Shown: positions 35,206-44,226, counted from the stretch's first letter. The stretch is DNA of 64,000 nucleotides from Deltaproteobacteria bacterium (GCA_019237115.1 JAFAHS010000255.1:1-64000); one strand, 5' to 3'. Program-made: numbers and translations. Notes: generated from the sequence alone by a model not told the origin.

Positions 35206-36870
35206 TCAGACAATCTGGCCGGCGCGGGCCTCGGTGTAGTTTCCTCCCTCGACGACCACCTTGCCGTTGACGATCACCTGCTCGACTCCCCGCGCATGGC
35301 GGATGTAGCGATTGCCTCCGCCCGGGAAGTCGCTGACAAACACTTCCTCGCCGCGCGCGATGGTCGTGGGGTCGAACACCGTGAGGTCCGCCATGCCGCC
35401 GACCTTTATCCGTCCACGATTCTTGATCCCCCACGCGTCGGCGGGTTCCGCGGTCAGACGATGCACCGCCCGCTCCATGCTCAGCTTGCCCAACTCGCGC
35501 ACGAAACGCGCCAGCAAGTCGCCGGTATCTCCGGCGCCACAGAACTGCGAGACGTGTGCGCCCGCATCAGAGGCGCCGATATGAATCGAGGGATGGTCGA
35601 GGATCTCCGCGACCACTTGAGGATCGGCGTGGATGAAGTTGTTGATTTGAAACTCGGTGCGCAGGTCATCGGCGACCGCGATGTCCAGCATCACCTCGGG
35701 AATCGGCTTGCCCAGCTCCTGGGCAATTTCCGTGAGCCGGCGTCCCTGGTATTGCCGGTTCGCGGGATGGTAGACCTCGCCCACCTCCGCGCCGCGCAGC
35801 AACGGAAGAAACCGCTGCTCCGCATCCTTGACCAGCTTGGCGCGCGCGCCGCGATCGGCGAAACCCGCTATCCGCTTCGGCAACTCCAGCTGCATGAGCG
35901 CGTACCACGAGGGCAGTCCGTAGAGCAGGAACGAGGTCTCCGAAAGCCGGATATTGATGTTGAAGCTTCGCGGCATCGATTGCCCAAACACCCTGGCGCC
36001 GCGCGCGCGCTGCTCATCGAGCTTGGCCAGGTTGCGCTTGTAGTTGTCGGGCGCGGCAGGGCTATAGACGATCGGAGCTATCGTACAAAAGACCCCGCTG
36101 GTGAGACTCAGCTCGCCCAGCTCCTCGATGTTCTTGAGTTGCTGCTCCGGATCGATCAAGTAGGGGACCGTTTGCAGAGTGCCGCGTCCGCTCCTGGCCA
36201 TTGCGTTGCACAGCGCGATTTTCTCGCGCAGGTCGGCGAGCCGGCTCGGCACCGGGCGGAGATTCTCGTCGATGTCCACGTACGATGTGGAAAGGCCGAT
36301 CGCGCCGGCCGCCATCGCGCCTTCCAGCAGTTCGCACATCGTCGCGATTTCCGCGTCGGTCGCGACCCGCTCCTGGCTGTCCGCACCCATCACGTAATAG
36401 CGCAGCGCGGAGTGACCCACGAGCGCGCCGACGTTGATGCCCAGCCCGGGCCGGATGAAATCGAGGTACTCCCCGAAGCTCTCCCACTTGAACGGTACCC
36501 CTTCGTCGAAGGTCGGCTCCTTGATGTCCTCGATCTTGCCGAACATCCTGACCAGCTTGCGGCTCCCGCCCTGGCGCACCGGTGCGAGGCTGAGCGAGCA
36601 GTTGCCCACCACCACCGTGGTCACGCCGTGCTCGAGACTCGGAGTTGCGAGGCGATCCCAGCAGAGTTGGGGATCGTAATGGGTGTGCACGTCGATGAAG
36701 CCGGGGCTCAGGGTGTGCCCGTGCGCGTCGATCTCGCGAGCGGCCGTGCCGGCAAATGCGCCGACCGCGACGATCTTTCCGTCGCTTACCGCGACGTCGC
36801 CTTTGAAAGCGGCTGCTCCGGTACCATCCACGATTTGTGCGTTACGAATTGCCAGATCTGCCTGACTCAT
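35206..36870 (-). CDS. N-acyl-D-amino-acid deacylase-like amidohydrolase
   Basis: A 554-residue amidohydrolase from ATG 36870 (MSQADLAIRNAQIVDGTG), with AGGAGCGAG upstream. Metal-binding HTH is in GFIDVHTHYDPQLCWD near residue 65. VTTVVVGNCSLSLAP follows, then YYVMGADS and, near residue 430, IGASDAGAHVSQFCGAGD. The C-terminal GRIKVGGMADLTVFDP closes the beta-sandwich. The family acts on N-acyl-D-amino acids and related cyclic or acyl amides. It is the last of seven minus-strand genes starting at 44089, though an 84-nt gap separates it from the hydrolase gene. A paralogue is at 47632-49335. Confidence 0.85.
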   Translation of the reverse strand: MSQADLAIRNAQIVDGTGAAAFKGDVAVSDGKIVAVGAFAGTAAREIDAHGHTLSPGFIDVHTHYDPQLCWDRLATPSLEHGVTTVVVGNCSLSLAPVRQGGSRKLVRMFGKIEDIKEPTFDEGVPFKWESFGEYLDFIRPGLGINVGALVGHSALRYYVMGADSQERVATDAEIATMCELLEGAMAAGAIGLSTSYVDIDENLRPVPSRLADLREKIALCNAMARSGRGTLQTVPYLIDPEQQLKNIEELGELSLTSGVFCTIAPIVYSPAAPDNYKRNLAKLDEQRARGARVFGQSMPRSFNINIRLSETSFLLYGLPSWYALMQLELPKRIAGFADRGARAKLVKDAEQRFLPLLRGAEVGEVYHPANRQYQGRRLTEIAQELGKPIPEVMLDIAVADDLRTEFQINNFIHADPQVVAEILDHPSIHIGASDAGAHVSQFCGAGDTGDLLARFVRELGKLSMERAVHRLTAEPADAWGIKNRGRIKVGGMADLTVFDPTTIARGEEVFVSDFPGGGNRYIRHARGVEQVIVNGKVVVEGGNYTEARAGQIV

Positions 36871-36954
36871 GAGCTCGCTCCTGTTGTTGAAACGGCTGCC
36901 GACCCTTCGGATCGAGGTGTGCGGCTGCACCGCCCACCGTAACTCTAATCGGTC

Positions 36955-37941
36955 CTAATTGGCGAACCGGCGTTTCAGCCAATCGATGATTTTGTCGTTT
37001 AACTCATTGGGACGTTCCTGTTGTACCCAATGTCCCGCCTTTTCGATGTTGTGCATCTCCAGGTCCGAACACAGCGCCGGCATTCCGGCTGCCATCTCGG
37101 GCCGCAGTGCCATATCCCAACCCGCGGTAATCATAAGGCATGGCAGGCTCAATTTGTTTACGCCGATCTCCGGGTGCTCGCGCGCGTTGCGCTCGATGTT
37201 GCGATACCAGTTGATGCCTCCGCGAAAGCCGGTTCGCTGGTAGGTCTGCACGTAGGTGTCGAGCTCCGCGGGCGTGACGATGGACGGGGTATTGGCCGGA
37301 AGCTCCTCGATGCGCCGGAACGGATTCATGTCCAATTCACCGCTCGCCATCATCTGACTCGCCGCTACCACCGGATCGATCGGCGCGCGCATGAGCCGCT
37401 CGAAAATCAGCCGTGCTTTCGGATCCATCGCTGCCTCGGCGCGGCCCGGTTCCTGGAACCAAAGGACGTAGAAGCGCTCGTCCTTGCCGCCGACCAGCGC
37501 GCGCAGCTGCGCAAGCGGCGGAAACGCGATGTAAGGGGTGCACACCCCGATCACCCCGGCAGTACGCTCCGGATACATGACCGGCATCGCCCAGGCGATG
37601 AAGCCGCCCCAGTCGTGACCCACGAAGATCGCCCGCTCGATGTTCAGCGCGTCAAGTAGCCCGACCAGGTCCCCGGCCAATTCGCCGATCCCGTAGTCGC
37701 TAACCGCCGCCGGCGCGCTGGAACCGCCGTAGCCGCGCTGGTCCGGCGCGATTGCGCGAAACCCCGCCGCGGCCACCGCGGGAAGTTGATGACGCCATGA
37801 ATACGCCAGTTCCGGAAAGCCGTGGCAGAAAACCACCGCCGGTCCGGCACCGGCCTCGTACACCGCCAGGTTTATGGCCGGCTGATTGGCGCGCGCGGGT
37901 AAGGCGATGGTGCGCGGAGCTGGCCAGTTCGGGTTGGACAT
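36955..37941 (-). CDS. Alpha/beta hydrolase, epoxide-hydrolase-like
   Basis: A 328-residue alpha/beta hydrolase. The oxyanion motif is HGFPELAYSWRHQ near residue 40. The nucleophile elbow GHDWGGFIAW near residue 107 has Asp as nucleophile, as in epoxide hydrolases and haloalkane dehalogenases. The acid loop is ITAGWDMALRPEM and the catalytic His is in AGHWVQQERP near the end. GYGGSSAP also fits soluble epoxide hydrolases. Its neighbours are monooxygenases, so hydrolysis of an enzyme-made epoxide is a reasonable inference. It starts 7 nt after the upstream luciferase-like gene. Confidence 0.87.
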   Translation of the reverse strand: MSNPNWPAPRTIALPARANQPAINLAVYEAGAGPAVVFCHGFPELAYSWRHQLPAVAAAGFRAIAPDQRGYGGSSAPAAVSDYGIGELAGDLVGLLDALNIERAIFVGHDWGGFIAWAMPVMYPERTAGVIGVCTPYIAFPPLAQLRALVGGKDERFYVLWFQEPGRAEAAMDPKARLIFERLMRAPIDPVVAASQMMASGELDMNPFRRIEELPANTPSIVTPAELDTYVQTYQRTGFRGGINWYRNIERNAREHPEIGVNKLSLPCLMITAGWDMALRPEMAAGMPALCSDLEMHNIEKAGHWVQQERPNELNDKIIDWLKRRFAN

Positions 37942-37948
37942 ATGCGCC

Positions 37949-39133
37949 TCAATGTTTCAGCTGTTGCTTGGCGGCCTGTTCTGCAAAGTGCTTTTGCACG
38001 GTCTCGGTGGCCGCCGAAATCGCCTTGCCTATGAACTCCTGGTTGTGCTCGGTGTACCACTGCAACGAGGCTGCGCGCGCGATGTTCGATTCATTGAAGC
38101 GTGGCAATACGTGGCGCGCGAACAACTCGTAGGATCGCTTGGTTGCTTCGAAGTTCGCCCAGTTGTGGGCGAGCAGCAGGATGCATCCGAAGCCGCCGGA
38201 CTGCTTTTCCAGCCGCTCAATCATCGCGCACGCATCTTCAGGAGTACCGATGACCGCGCGTCCCGATTCGACCATCGCCTCGGCAGGATCCTTGGCGCCG
38301 AGGTCATCGCCGCTCGCGGTGGGATTGATGCTGGCGAAGTAGTGGACCCATTTGTGGAGACCGAACCTGATGTCTCGCATTGCCTCCTCGCGGCTTTGCG
38401 CCAGGTGCATCGGTGCAACCAGCCGCAGCACCGAGCGGTCCATCTCGCGCCCGTTCTCCCGTGCGATCTCGCACGCGATTTGCCAGTTGGTGCCGAGCAC
38501 GTCATAGCCGGCCTGCTGCGAGGCGGCCACGCACAGCATCCCCAGTCCGTGGCGCCCCGCAAGCTTCCCGCCCGACGGGGTGAAAGTGCTCGCGACTGCA
38601 AACTCCGGGCGCGGACGCGTGTATGGAAGTACCTGGCAGCGCGCTTCTTTGAGGGTGTACCACTCGGTCTGCTCGGTCACGACTTCGCCGGCGATGAGGC
38701 GCAGGATAACGTCGAGTGACTCGCTCATGCGATCCCGCTGCTTGGGCACCGGAATACCCAGCATTTCGGCGTCGGATGGGAGCAGCCCGGGTCCAACCCC
38801 GAACATCGCGCGTCCACGCGTCATGTGATCGAGCTGGATCGCGCGATTGGCGACCATCAGCGGTTGATGATAGGGCAGCGAAATGACGCCGGTGCCAAGC
38901 CGGATGCGCTGGGTGCGCTCGGCGGCTGCGGCAATCATCAGTTCCGGCGAGGCGATGATTTCGTAGCCGGCGGAATGATGTTCGCCGATCCAGGCTTCGT
39001 CGAAACCTATGTGATCGAGATGTTCGATCAGTTCGATGTCGCGCCTGAGCGCGAGGGTGGGATCTTCATCCACCGGGTGGAAGGGCGCCAGGAAGATACC
39101 GCAGCGCAAGCGGTTTGGTCGTATGGCCGTCAT
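37949..39133 (-). CDS. LLM class flavin-dependent oxidoreductase
   Basis: A 394-residue luciferase-like monooxygenase from ATG 39133, with AGGAGAAG upstream. The N-terminal RRDIELIEHLDHIGFDEAWIGEHHSAGYEIIASPELMI and RIRLGTGVISLPYHQPLMVANRAIQLDHMTRGRAMFGVGPG are the conserved TIM-barrel strands of the family. It resembles limonene 1,2-monooxygenase-like members. It would use reduced flavin (FMNH2 or F420H2) and oxygen. The substrate is unknown. It lies in the seven-gene array between the FAD oxidoreductase (11 nt upstream) and the epoxide-hydrolase-like gene. Confidence 0.88.
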   Translation of the reverse strand: MTAIRPNRLRCGIFLAPFHPVDEDPTLALRRDIELIEHLDHIGFDEAWIGEHHSAGYEIIASPELMIAAAAERTQRIRLGTGVISLPYHQPLMVANRAIQLDHMTRGRAMFGVGPGLLPSDAEMLGIPVPKQRDRMSESLDVILRLIAGEVVTEQTEWYTLKEARCQVLPYTRPRPEFAVASTFTPSGGKLAGRHGLGMLCVAASQQAGYDVLGTNWQIACEIARENGREMDRSVLRLVAPMHLAQSREEAMRDIRFGLHKWVHYFASINPTASGDDLGAKDPAEAMVESGRAVIGTPEDACAMIERLEKQSGGFGCILLLAHNWANFEATKRSYELFARHVLPRFNESNIARAASLQWYTEHNQEFIGKAISAATETVQKHFAEQAAKQQLKH

Positions 39134-39144
39134 CTAAACTTCTC

Positions 39145-40566
39145 CTAGTTGGCAATCGGATCGGCTGGATAAGCCGTAATCGCGTCGGGATCGGCCGCCG
39201 GGAGCGGTGGTCGTTGCAACAGCTCATTTACCGCGGCCAGGAATGCCCCGTCCGTCATCAGCGACTCGGGTGGACGATTGAGGTTAATAACGTCGAACAG
39301 TGGCTCGGCAATCGCCGGATCGTCCGCGCCCTCGCGAAAAATTCGTTCCCAGCTCGGACCGCCGAATCCTTCGTCGGGCTCCGCTTTGCCCTCCTTGAGG
39401 GCGAGTGCCTGCCGGTCGCGCGCGACCGAAAGCGCCCACGGTTGTCTCACGAACTCCGCCTGCCGCTTGAAAAAGCTGGCGGGAAACCCGGCATCCGCCG
39501 GGTCCATCTCGCCGAGCAGCTCGCGCAAGATCTGCGCGCAGACCGCGGCGCTGGTCATGCCCTGTCCATAGACCGGGTTGAACGCGCAGACCGCGTCGGC
39601 GACGCTGATAAAGCCGGCCGGTCCATCCCACCGTTCGTAGTGATGCCAGATGTTCTGCATCCCGCGGCGGTGGAAAATCGGGGAGATGGGCTTCGAGATC
39701 GCCAGCGCGTCTGCGACGATCGGCGATCGCAGCCTGGCGCAAAGCGCTGCGAACGACTCGTGGTCGGCAGGGAGTTGGCGCCCGCCCCACGACGCCAGTG
39801 TAAGCAGAAAGCGGTCGTTCTCGATCGGCAGTAACAGCGCGAAATAGTAGTCTTCCGGGCGCTTGGGTTGGGAGGAAGGATTGAGAAATACTCCCTTCCA
39901 CCACCAGTGCGCGGGCCGTTGATTTGCAGGCGGCGCCTGGTACCAACAGGTGCTGTATCCGGCGTCGGCATCGATCTCCTCGCACTCGATGGCTGGAAAC
40001 CCGAGCCGCTCAAGCCATTGCGGAGCACGCGAGCTGCGCCCGCTGCAATTAACTACCAGGTCGGCATCGATATGGCTGGTCAGTTGCGCGCCGACCTGGC
40101 GGGCCGAAACTCCCGCAATCCGGAGGGAATCTCCCGGCGCGGGAAGCAGGTCGGTTACCTCAACTCCCTCCACGATGGTTACGCGCGGATCAGACCGGAT
40201 TCGGTCCCGAATCACGCTCTCGATCAGCAGTCGACTGGCGCACAGCGCCACGCGGCCCGTGCGTCGGCGGGTCGACCAACGATCGGGCTGCAGAGTGGCC
40301 AAGTCTACCCCGGCATCAAAGTTGAGCGCGCCGCGCTCGCGAAGGGCATCACCCCATCCGGGGAACAATGCCTCCAACTCGCGCCGCCCGCGATCCAGCA
40401 TCACGTGCGGATGGCGGCTCTGTGGGACACCTTTGCGATGGGCCGCGTCCTTGGGGAGCGCATCGCGCTCAAGCAGGGTTACGCGCTCGAAGTATCGGGA
40501 CAGCACGCCTGCCGCGCACATCCCTCCAATACCGCCGCCAATCACGACGGCATGCTTTGCAGTCAA
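39145..40566 (-). CDS. FAD-dependent oxidoreductase/monooxygenase-like protein
   Basis: A 473-residue protein. I choose TTG at 40566 (LTAKHAVVIGGGIGG) because GAGGAG lies 10 nt upstream and the dinucleotide fold begins at once; the frame upstream of this belongs to no known family. The FAD motif is GGGIGGMCAAGVLSRYFERVTLLERD. ADLVVNCSGRSS is the second FAD contact, and ISVADAVCAFNPVYGQGMTSAA is the DG-like motif. It resembles group A flavin monooxygenases and halogenase-like proteins but lacks WxWxIP. The second half has no clear family. It sits 79 nt after an amidohydrolase gene. Confidence 0.78.
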   Translation of the reverse strand: MTAKHAVVIGGGIGGMCAAGVLSRYFERVTLLERDALPKDAAHRKGVPQSRHPHVMLDRGRRELEALFPGWGDALRERGALNFDAGVDLATLQPDRWSTRRRTGRVALCASRLLIESVIRDRIRSDPRVTIVEGVEVTDLLPAPGDSLRIAGVSARQVGAQLTSHIDADLVVNCSGRSSRAPQWLERLGFPAIECEEIDADAGYSTCWYQAPPANQRPAHWWWKGVFLNPSSQPKRPEDYYFALLLPIENDRFLLTLASWGGRQLPADHESFAALCARLRSPIVADALAISKPISPIFHRRGMQNIWHHYERWDGPAGFISVADAVCAFNPVYGQGMTSAAVCAQILRELLGEMDPADAGFPASFFKRQAEFVRQPWALSVARDRQALALKEGKAEPDEGFGGPSWERIFREGADDPAIAEPLFDVINLNRPPESLMTDGAFLAAVNELLQRPPLPAADPDAITAYPADPIAN

Positions 40567-40645
40567 TCTAGCAACACTCCTCGGTTTGTATGGACGGCCG
40601 CGAGTGGCGGCGTGTTCGGTTCGTCGGGGTGCACATCCAGGAAGT

Positions 40646-41773
40646 TCAGATCCGGTATAAGGCCGCCACGTTGTGCCCCGCCAACTTTGCCCCGGCGGAC
40701 GCCGGCATCTCCGCCAGCAGCTCCTGCAGTTCGTGCATGTATCTGCCGCCGTGGTCCGCGTGCGGAAAATCGCTCGCCCAGAAAAATCGATCTTCGCCGA
40801 CGAACCTGAGCAGGCCGGCGATCGCACGCTCATCGGGGTCGGCACTGAACCAGCATTGCGTGCGGATGTAGTGGCTGGGCGGATTCTTGAGCGGCGCGCG
40901 GTTGATCGGCACTTCGTACAGGGCGTCCATCCGATCAACCCAGTAGCCAATCCATCCCGCGCCCGATTCCAGCACCACCGCCTTGAGGTTCGGAAATTTG
41001 TCGAAGACCCCGAATGAAAACAGGGTCGTGAATGCAGTTTGCGCCGCGTGGCAGGCCATGACCTGGTGATACCAGATGGACGTGGTGAGGTCGGTGAAGC
41101 GCCGTGAGGCGAGGCTGGGCGGTTCGAAGGTCGGATGAATCGCGAAGGGAACGTCGAGCTCCTGAAACTTTGCGAACAGCGGAGCATGGTCCGGATGTCC
41201 GTGCGCGCGCCGCGCGTGGTTGAAGGGAGCCACGAACGCTCCGCGGCATCCGTCCTTGACCGCGCGCTCCAGCTCTGCAATCGCGGCGGGAATGTCCGAC
41301 AGCGACAGGTGCGCTACCGGAATCAGCCGCCCGCCCGAATCGCGGCAGAAGTCGGCGATCCAGCGGTTGTAGGCGCGACAATATGCGTTGGTGATCTCGG
41401 GATCTTCAACCTCCGCCTCCCACAACAACCCGATGGTCGGGTACAGAATCGCCTTGTCGATTCCATCCGTGTCGAGGAGCTGCAACCTCTCCTTGGCATC
41501 CATCGAACCGAACGGCGCCGAGTTCACATAGGTGCGCTCGGGCGACGGGATGAGCTGCTGCGCGGGCCGACCCATCGCGCCGAGCGTGTGCAGGATGCCG
41601 TGGCGCAGCATCTGCGCGGGGCGGCCGTCATATTCGAGATACTCAAGCCCGCGGTCATCAACCTTCAGCTTGATCGCGCGCGCCCGATATTTGTCCTCCA
41701 GATACCGGTCCCACAGTTGCGCGGACTCCAGGATGTGCCCGTCCGCGTCGATTGTCAGTTGGTTTGCTGGCAT
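40646..41773 (-). CDS. Amidohydrolase_2 family metal-dependent hydrolase (copy A)
   Basis: A 375-residue TIM-barrel hydrolase of the amidohydrolase_2 (ACMSD-like) family. The N-terminal IDADGHILE has Asp where many members have the first His. AIHPTFEPP carries the mid-barrel His, and FFWASDFPHADHGG carries the C-terminal Asp. YCRAYNRWIADFC is characteristic. Reactions in this family include C-C bond hydrolysis and decarboxylation. It is clearly paralogous to its upstream neighbour (same length and motif order) and lies 10 nt after it, so the pair arose by tandem duplication. Confidence 0.87.
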   Translation of the reverse strand: MPANQLTIDADGHILESAQLWDRYLEDKYRARAIKLKVDDRGLEYLEYDGRPAQMLRHGILHTLGAMGRPAQQLIPSPERTYVNSAPFGSMDAKERLQLLDTDGIDKAILYPTIGLLWEAEVEDPEITNAYCRAYNRWIADFCRDSGGRLIPVAHLSLSDIPAAIAELERAVKDGCRGAFVAPFNHARRAHGHPDHAPLFAKFQELDVPFAIHPTFEPPSLASRRFTDLTTSIWYHQVMACHAAQTAFTTLFSFGVFDKFPNLKAVVLESGAGWIGYWVDRMDALYEVPINRAPLKNPPSHYIRTQCWFSADPDERAIAGLLRFVGEDRFFWASDFPHADHGGRYMHELQELLAEMPASAGAKLAGHNVAALYRI

Positions 41774-41783
41774 CGCTCGAAAC

Positions 41784-42911
41784 CTAGAGGTTGTAGCAGC
41801 GCATCACGTTTTCGCCCATCACCCCGCGGCGCGCTTCGGGGGACATGGGCCCGACCATTCGCTGAAGGGCGTCGAGATACTTGCCCCCATGGTCGGGATG
41901 AGGAAAATCACTGGCCCAGAAAAAGCGGTCGCGTCCGACGTAGTCGACCACGTATGCGGTCGCCTGTTCGTCGGGATCGCCCGAAATCCACACCTGCGAG
42001 CGCACGTACTCGCTGGGCTTCTTCTGGAGCGGGATGGTGCGGCCCATCCAGGTTGCGTAGCCTTCGTCCATGCGATCCATCCAGAACCCGAGCCACGACG
42101 AACCCGATTCCAGGATCACCAGGCGCAGCTTGGGAAATTTGTCGAACACGCCGAATTGAAAGAAGGTCGACAGCGGTTGCTGGAGAATCTGCGATGCCAT
42201 CACGCCGATCAGGGGCATGCGTTCCATGCCGTGGAATCGCGCTCGATTCAATCCGCGTGGCTCGAAGGTCGGATGAAGCGCCAGCGGCACGTCGAGCTCC
42301 TCGGCGGCGGCGAACACGGGGTCGTGATCGGGGTGGCCGTGCGGCTTGTGGGTTATGGTGAAGGGCGCGACGAACGCGCCGCGGCAGCCATCCTTGACCG
42401 CGCGCCTGAATTCCTCGGCCGCTGCCTTGGGGTTGCCGAGCGAGAGGTGTGCAATCGGAATCAGACGGTCGCGGTAGGGCCTGCAGAAATCCGCGATCCA
42501 CCGGTTGTAAGCGCGGCAGTAAGCCTGGGAGAGCTCGACGTCTTCAACTTCGGCTTCCCATAAGATACCCAGGGTCGGATAGAGCACCGCCTTGGCGAGG
42601 TTCTCCTTGTCGAGCAGCTCGACGCGTTCTCTTGCATCCATCGAGCCGAACGGGGCGGATCCCACGTAGGTGCGCTCCGCGGCCGGCCGCAGCTCGTCCT
42701 GCGCGCGGCCCATCCCGCCCAGCGCGGCGAGGAATCCAGGCTGAGCCATCTGCGACAGCTTGCCGTCGTATTGGAGACATTCGAGTCCGTTGTCGTTCTT
42801 GACCACCTTGATGGCGCGCGGCTGGTACTCGGCCTCCAGGTATTTTTCCCAGAGATCGGGCGGTTCGAGGATATGACCGTCGGCATCAACGACAGTTTCT
42901 TTTGATGGCAT
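41784..42911 (-). CDS. Amidohydrolase_2 family metal-dependent hydrolase (copy B)
   Basis: 375 residues, the same length as copy A, sharing VDADGHILEPPDLWEKYLE, YLQYDGK-like and ERTYVGSAPFGSMDARER, YCRAYNRWIADFC, LHPTFEPRG and FFWASDFPHPDHGGKYLDAL. The metal-site pattern is as in copy A. Differences cluster in the loops around the barrel mouth (residues about 210-260), which suggests a different or widened substrate range. It lies second in the array, 44 nt after the luciferase-like gene at 42956. Confidence 0.87.
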   Translation of the reverse strand: MPSKETVVDADGHILEPPDLWEKYLEAEYQPRAIKVVKNDNGLECLQYDGKLSQMAQPGFLAALGGMGRAQDELRPAAERTYVGSAPFGSMDARERVELLDKENLAKAVLYPTLGILWEAEVEDVELSQAYCRAYNRWIADFCRPYRDRLIPIAHLSLGNPKAAAEEFRRAVKDGCRGAFVAPFTITHKPHGHPDHDPVFAAAEELDVPLALHPTFEPRGLNRARFHGMERMPLIGVMASQILQQPLSTFFQFGVFDKFPKLRLVILESGSSWLGFWMDRMDEGYATWMGRTIPLQKKPSEYVRSQVWISGDPDEQATAYVVDYVGRDRFFWASDFPHPDHGGKYLDALQRMVGPMSPEARRGVMGENVMRCYNL

Positions 42912-42955
42912 CGGTTTCGCCTCCTGCGCGGACTGGAACTCCCTGCTTCAAGCGC

Positions 42956-44089
42956 TCATCGGGCTGCCGCGGCGGGTTCCGCCTCTACCGCGGTTACCTG
43001 CGGATTCAACTTGGGCATCACGTGCCTGCCGATCAGATCGATCGTCTGCAGGACCTTTTCGTGCGGGATCGCGCCGACCTGCACCAGCATGAGGAGTAAG
43101 TCGACCCCCGCCGATTCGTACATTTTCGCGACCTTCAGGCAGTCCTCCGGGTCTCCGACCATGACCGCACCCGCTTCGATGCGCTTGTTGAGGTCTTCAG
43201 TAGACAGCCGGTAGTCGCCGAGCGCGACCGCGGCTTCCGCCATCTTCTTGTAATACTCGTAGCCTTTGACCTCGCGCTTGGAGAAGGGCGTGAACAGCTC
43301 GGCACCTTTGCGGGTCGTGAAATCGATCGCGTCCTTGCCGTAGCGCATCGCCTCTTCGCGGGTCGGAGCGCACACGCAGACCGTGGCGGCCGCGGTGCGC
43401 CCGTTGATGAACGAGCCCACCGGCTCGCAGTTCTTGAGCGCGTTGCGGTAGGTGGTGACCAGCTTGTCGAGCACTCCGGGCTCGGAAATCCCAAAGCCCA
43501 GCGCCCCGATTCCCTTGTGACCGGCCACTTCCCAGGTGGTGGGTTGGGTCGCCGCAACCCACATCGGCGGATGCGGCTTTTGTATCGGCTTGGGAATGAT
43601 TTCGCGCTCCGGCATTTTGAAAAACTTGCCGTCCCAGGAGAAGGTTGGCTGGGTCCACATTTTGGGAATCGCCGCGATGGCCTCCTCCCACATCGGGCGC
43701 GAGTCCTCCGGGTGCACCTGGAAGCCGTCGAGCTCGGCTTCGGTGATGGAGCGCCCGCTGCCGAACTCGACCCGCCCATTGGACATGATATCGAGCACCG
43801 CGATTCGCTCGGCAACCCGGGCCGGATGATTGAAGGGAATCGGCAGCAGGCAGACGCCGTGGCCAAGCCGAATGCGCGAGGTCACCTGGCTGAGCGCACC
43901 GTACCAGACCTCGGGCGCGGACGAGTACGACCACTCGCTCAAAAAGTGATGCTCGACCGTCCACACCGAGTGATAACCGAGGCGGTCGGCAAGTTTCACC
44001 TGCTCGGTTGCCTGGTGGTAGATGTCGTACATGAAGCCCTCGTAGTGGGGCCGGCTTCTCTGGATCTCGTACTGCAGAGCGAATTCCAT
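42956..44089 (-). CDS. LLM class flavin-dependent oxidoreductase, first gene of the array
   Basis: A 377-residue luciferase-like protein. KLADRLGYHSVWTVEHHFLSEWSYSSAPEVWYGAL and IRLGHGVCLLPIPFNHPARVAERIAVLDIMSNGRVEFGSGRS are hallmark segments, with GRSITEAELDGF after them. It differs from the second luciferase-like protein in the array, so the two are not recent copies. It is the promoter-proximal gene, divergent from a TetR regulator, and two identical TetR-type operators lie 74-124 nt upstream. Confidence 0.88.
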   Translation of the reverse strand: MEFALQYEIQRSRPHYEGFMYDIYHQATEQVKLADRLGYHSVWTVEHHFLSEWSYSSAPEVWYGALSQVTSRIRLGHGVCLLPIPFNHPARVAERIAVLDIMSNGRVEFGSGRSITEAELDGFQVHPEDSRPMWEEAIAAIPKMWTQPTFSWDGKFFKMPEREIIPKPIQKPHPPMWVAATQPTTWEVAGHKGIGALGFGISEPGVLDKLVTTYRNALKNCEPVGSFINGRTAAATVCVCAPTREEAMRYGKDAIDFTTRKGAELFTPFSKREVKGYEYYKKMAEAAVALGDYRLSTEDLNKRIEAGAVMVGDPEDCLKVAKMYESAGVDLLLMLVQVGAIPHEKVLQTIDLIGRHVMPKLNPQVTAVEAEPAAAAR

Positions 44090-44162
44090 GCTGTCTCCTT
44101 CGGCTTACGCCGCCCGGCCCCTACCGAGGGCCAAGCGGGTGCAGATTGCGGGGAGTCTTTTG

Positions 44163-44178
44163 GTAAATGACCGTTTAC
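44163..44178. promoter_or_regulatory. TetR-type operator, copy 1
   Basis: GTAAATGACCGTTTAC, an imperfect palindrome (arms GTAAA/TTTAC, core TAAATG-AC-CGTTTA). It is repeated exactly 35 bp downstream. It lies 74 nt from the luciferase-like start and 49 nt before the TetR start. Confidence 0.75.
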
Positions 44179-44197
44179 CGCACCTGCGAGAAGCCTA

Positions 44198-44213
44198 GTA
44201 AATGACCGTTTAC
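44198..44213. promoter_or_regulatory. TetR-type operator, copy 2
   Basis: A second exact copy of GTAAATGACCGTTTAC, ending 13 nt before the TetR ATG at 44227. Two 16-bp copies with 35-bp spacing (about three helical turns) suggest cooperative binding of the divergent TetR protein and autoregulation. Confidence 0.75.
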
Positions 44214-44226
44214 TTGTCAACTGATT

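Noticed and set aside
35173..36942. 589-codon plus-strand open frame
   Set aside because: It is the antisense shadow of the D-aminoacylase-like gene, caused by high GC content.
39145..40566. Tryptophan-halogenase-type flavin halogenase
   Set aside because: GxGxxG is present, but the WxWxIP halogenase motif is not seen.
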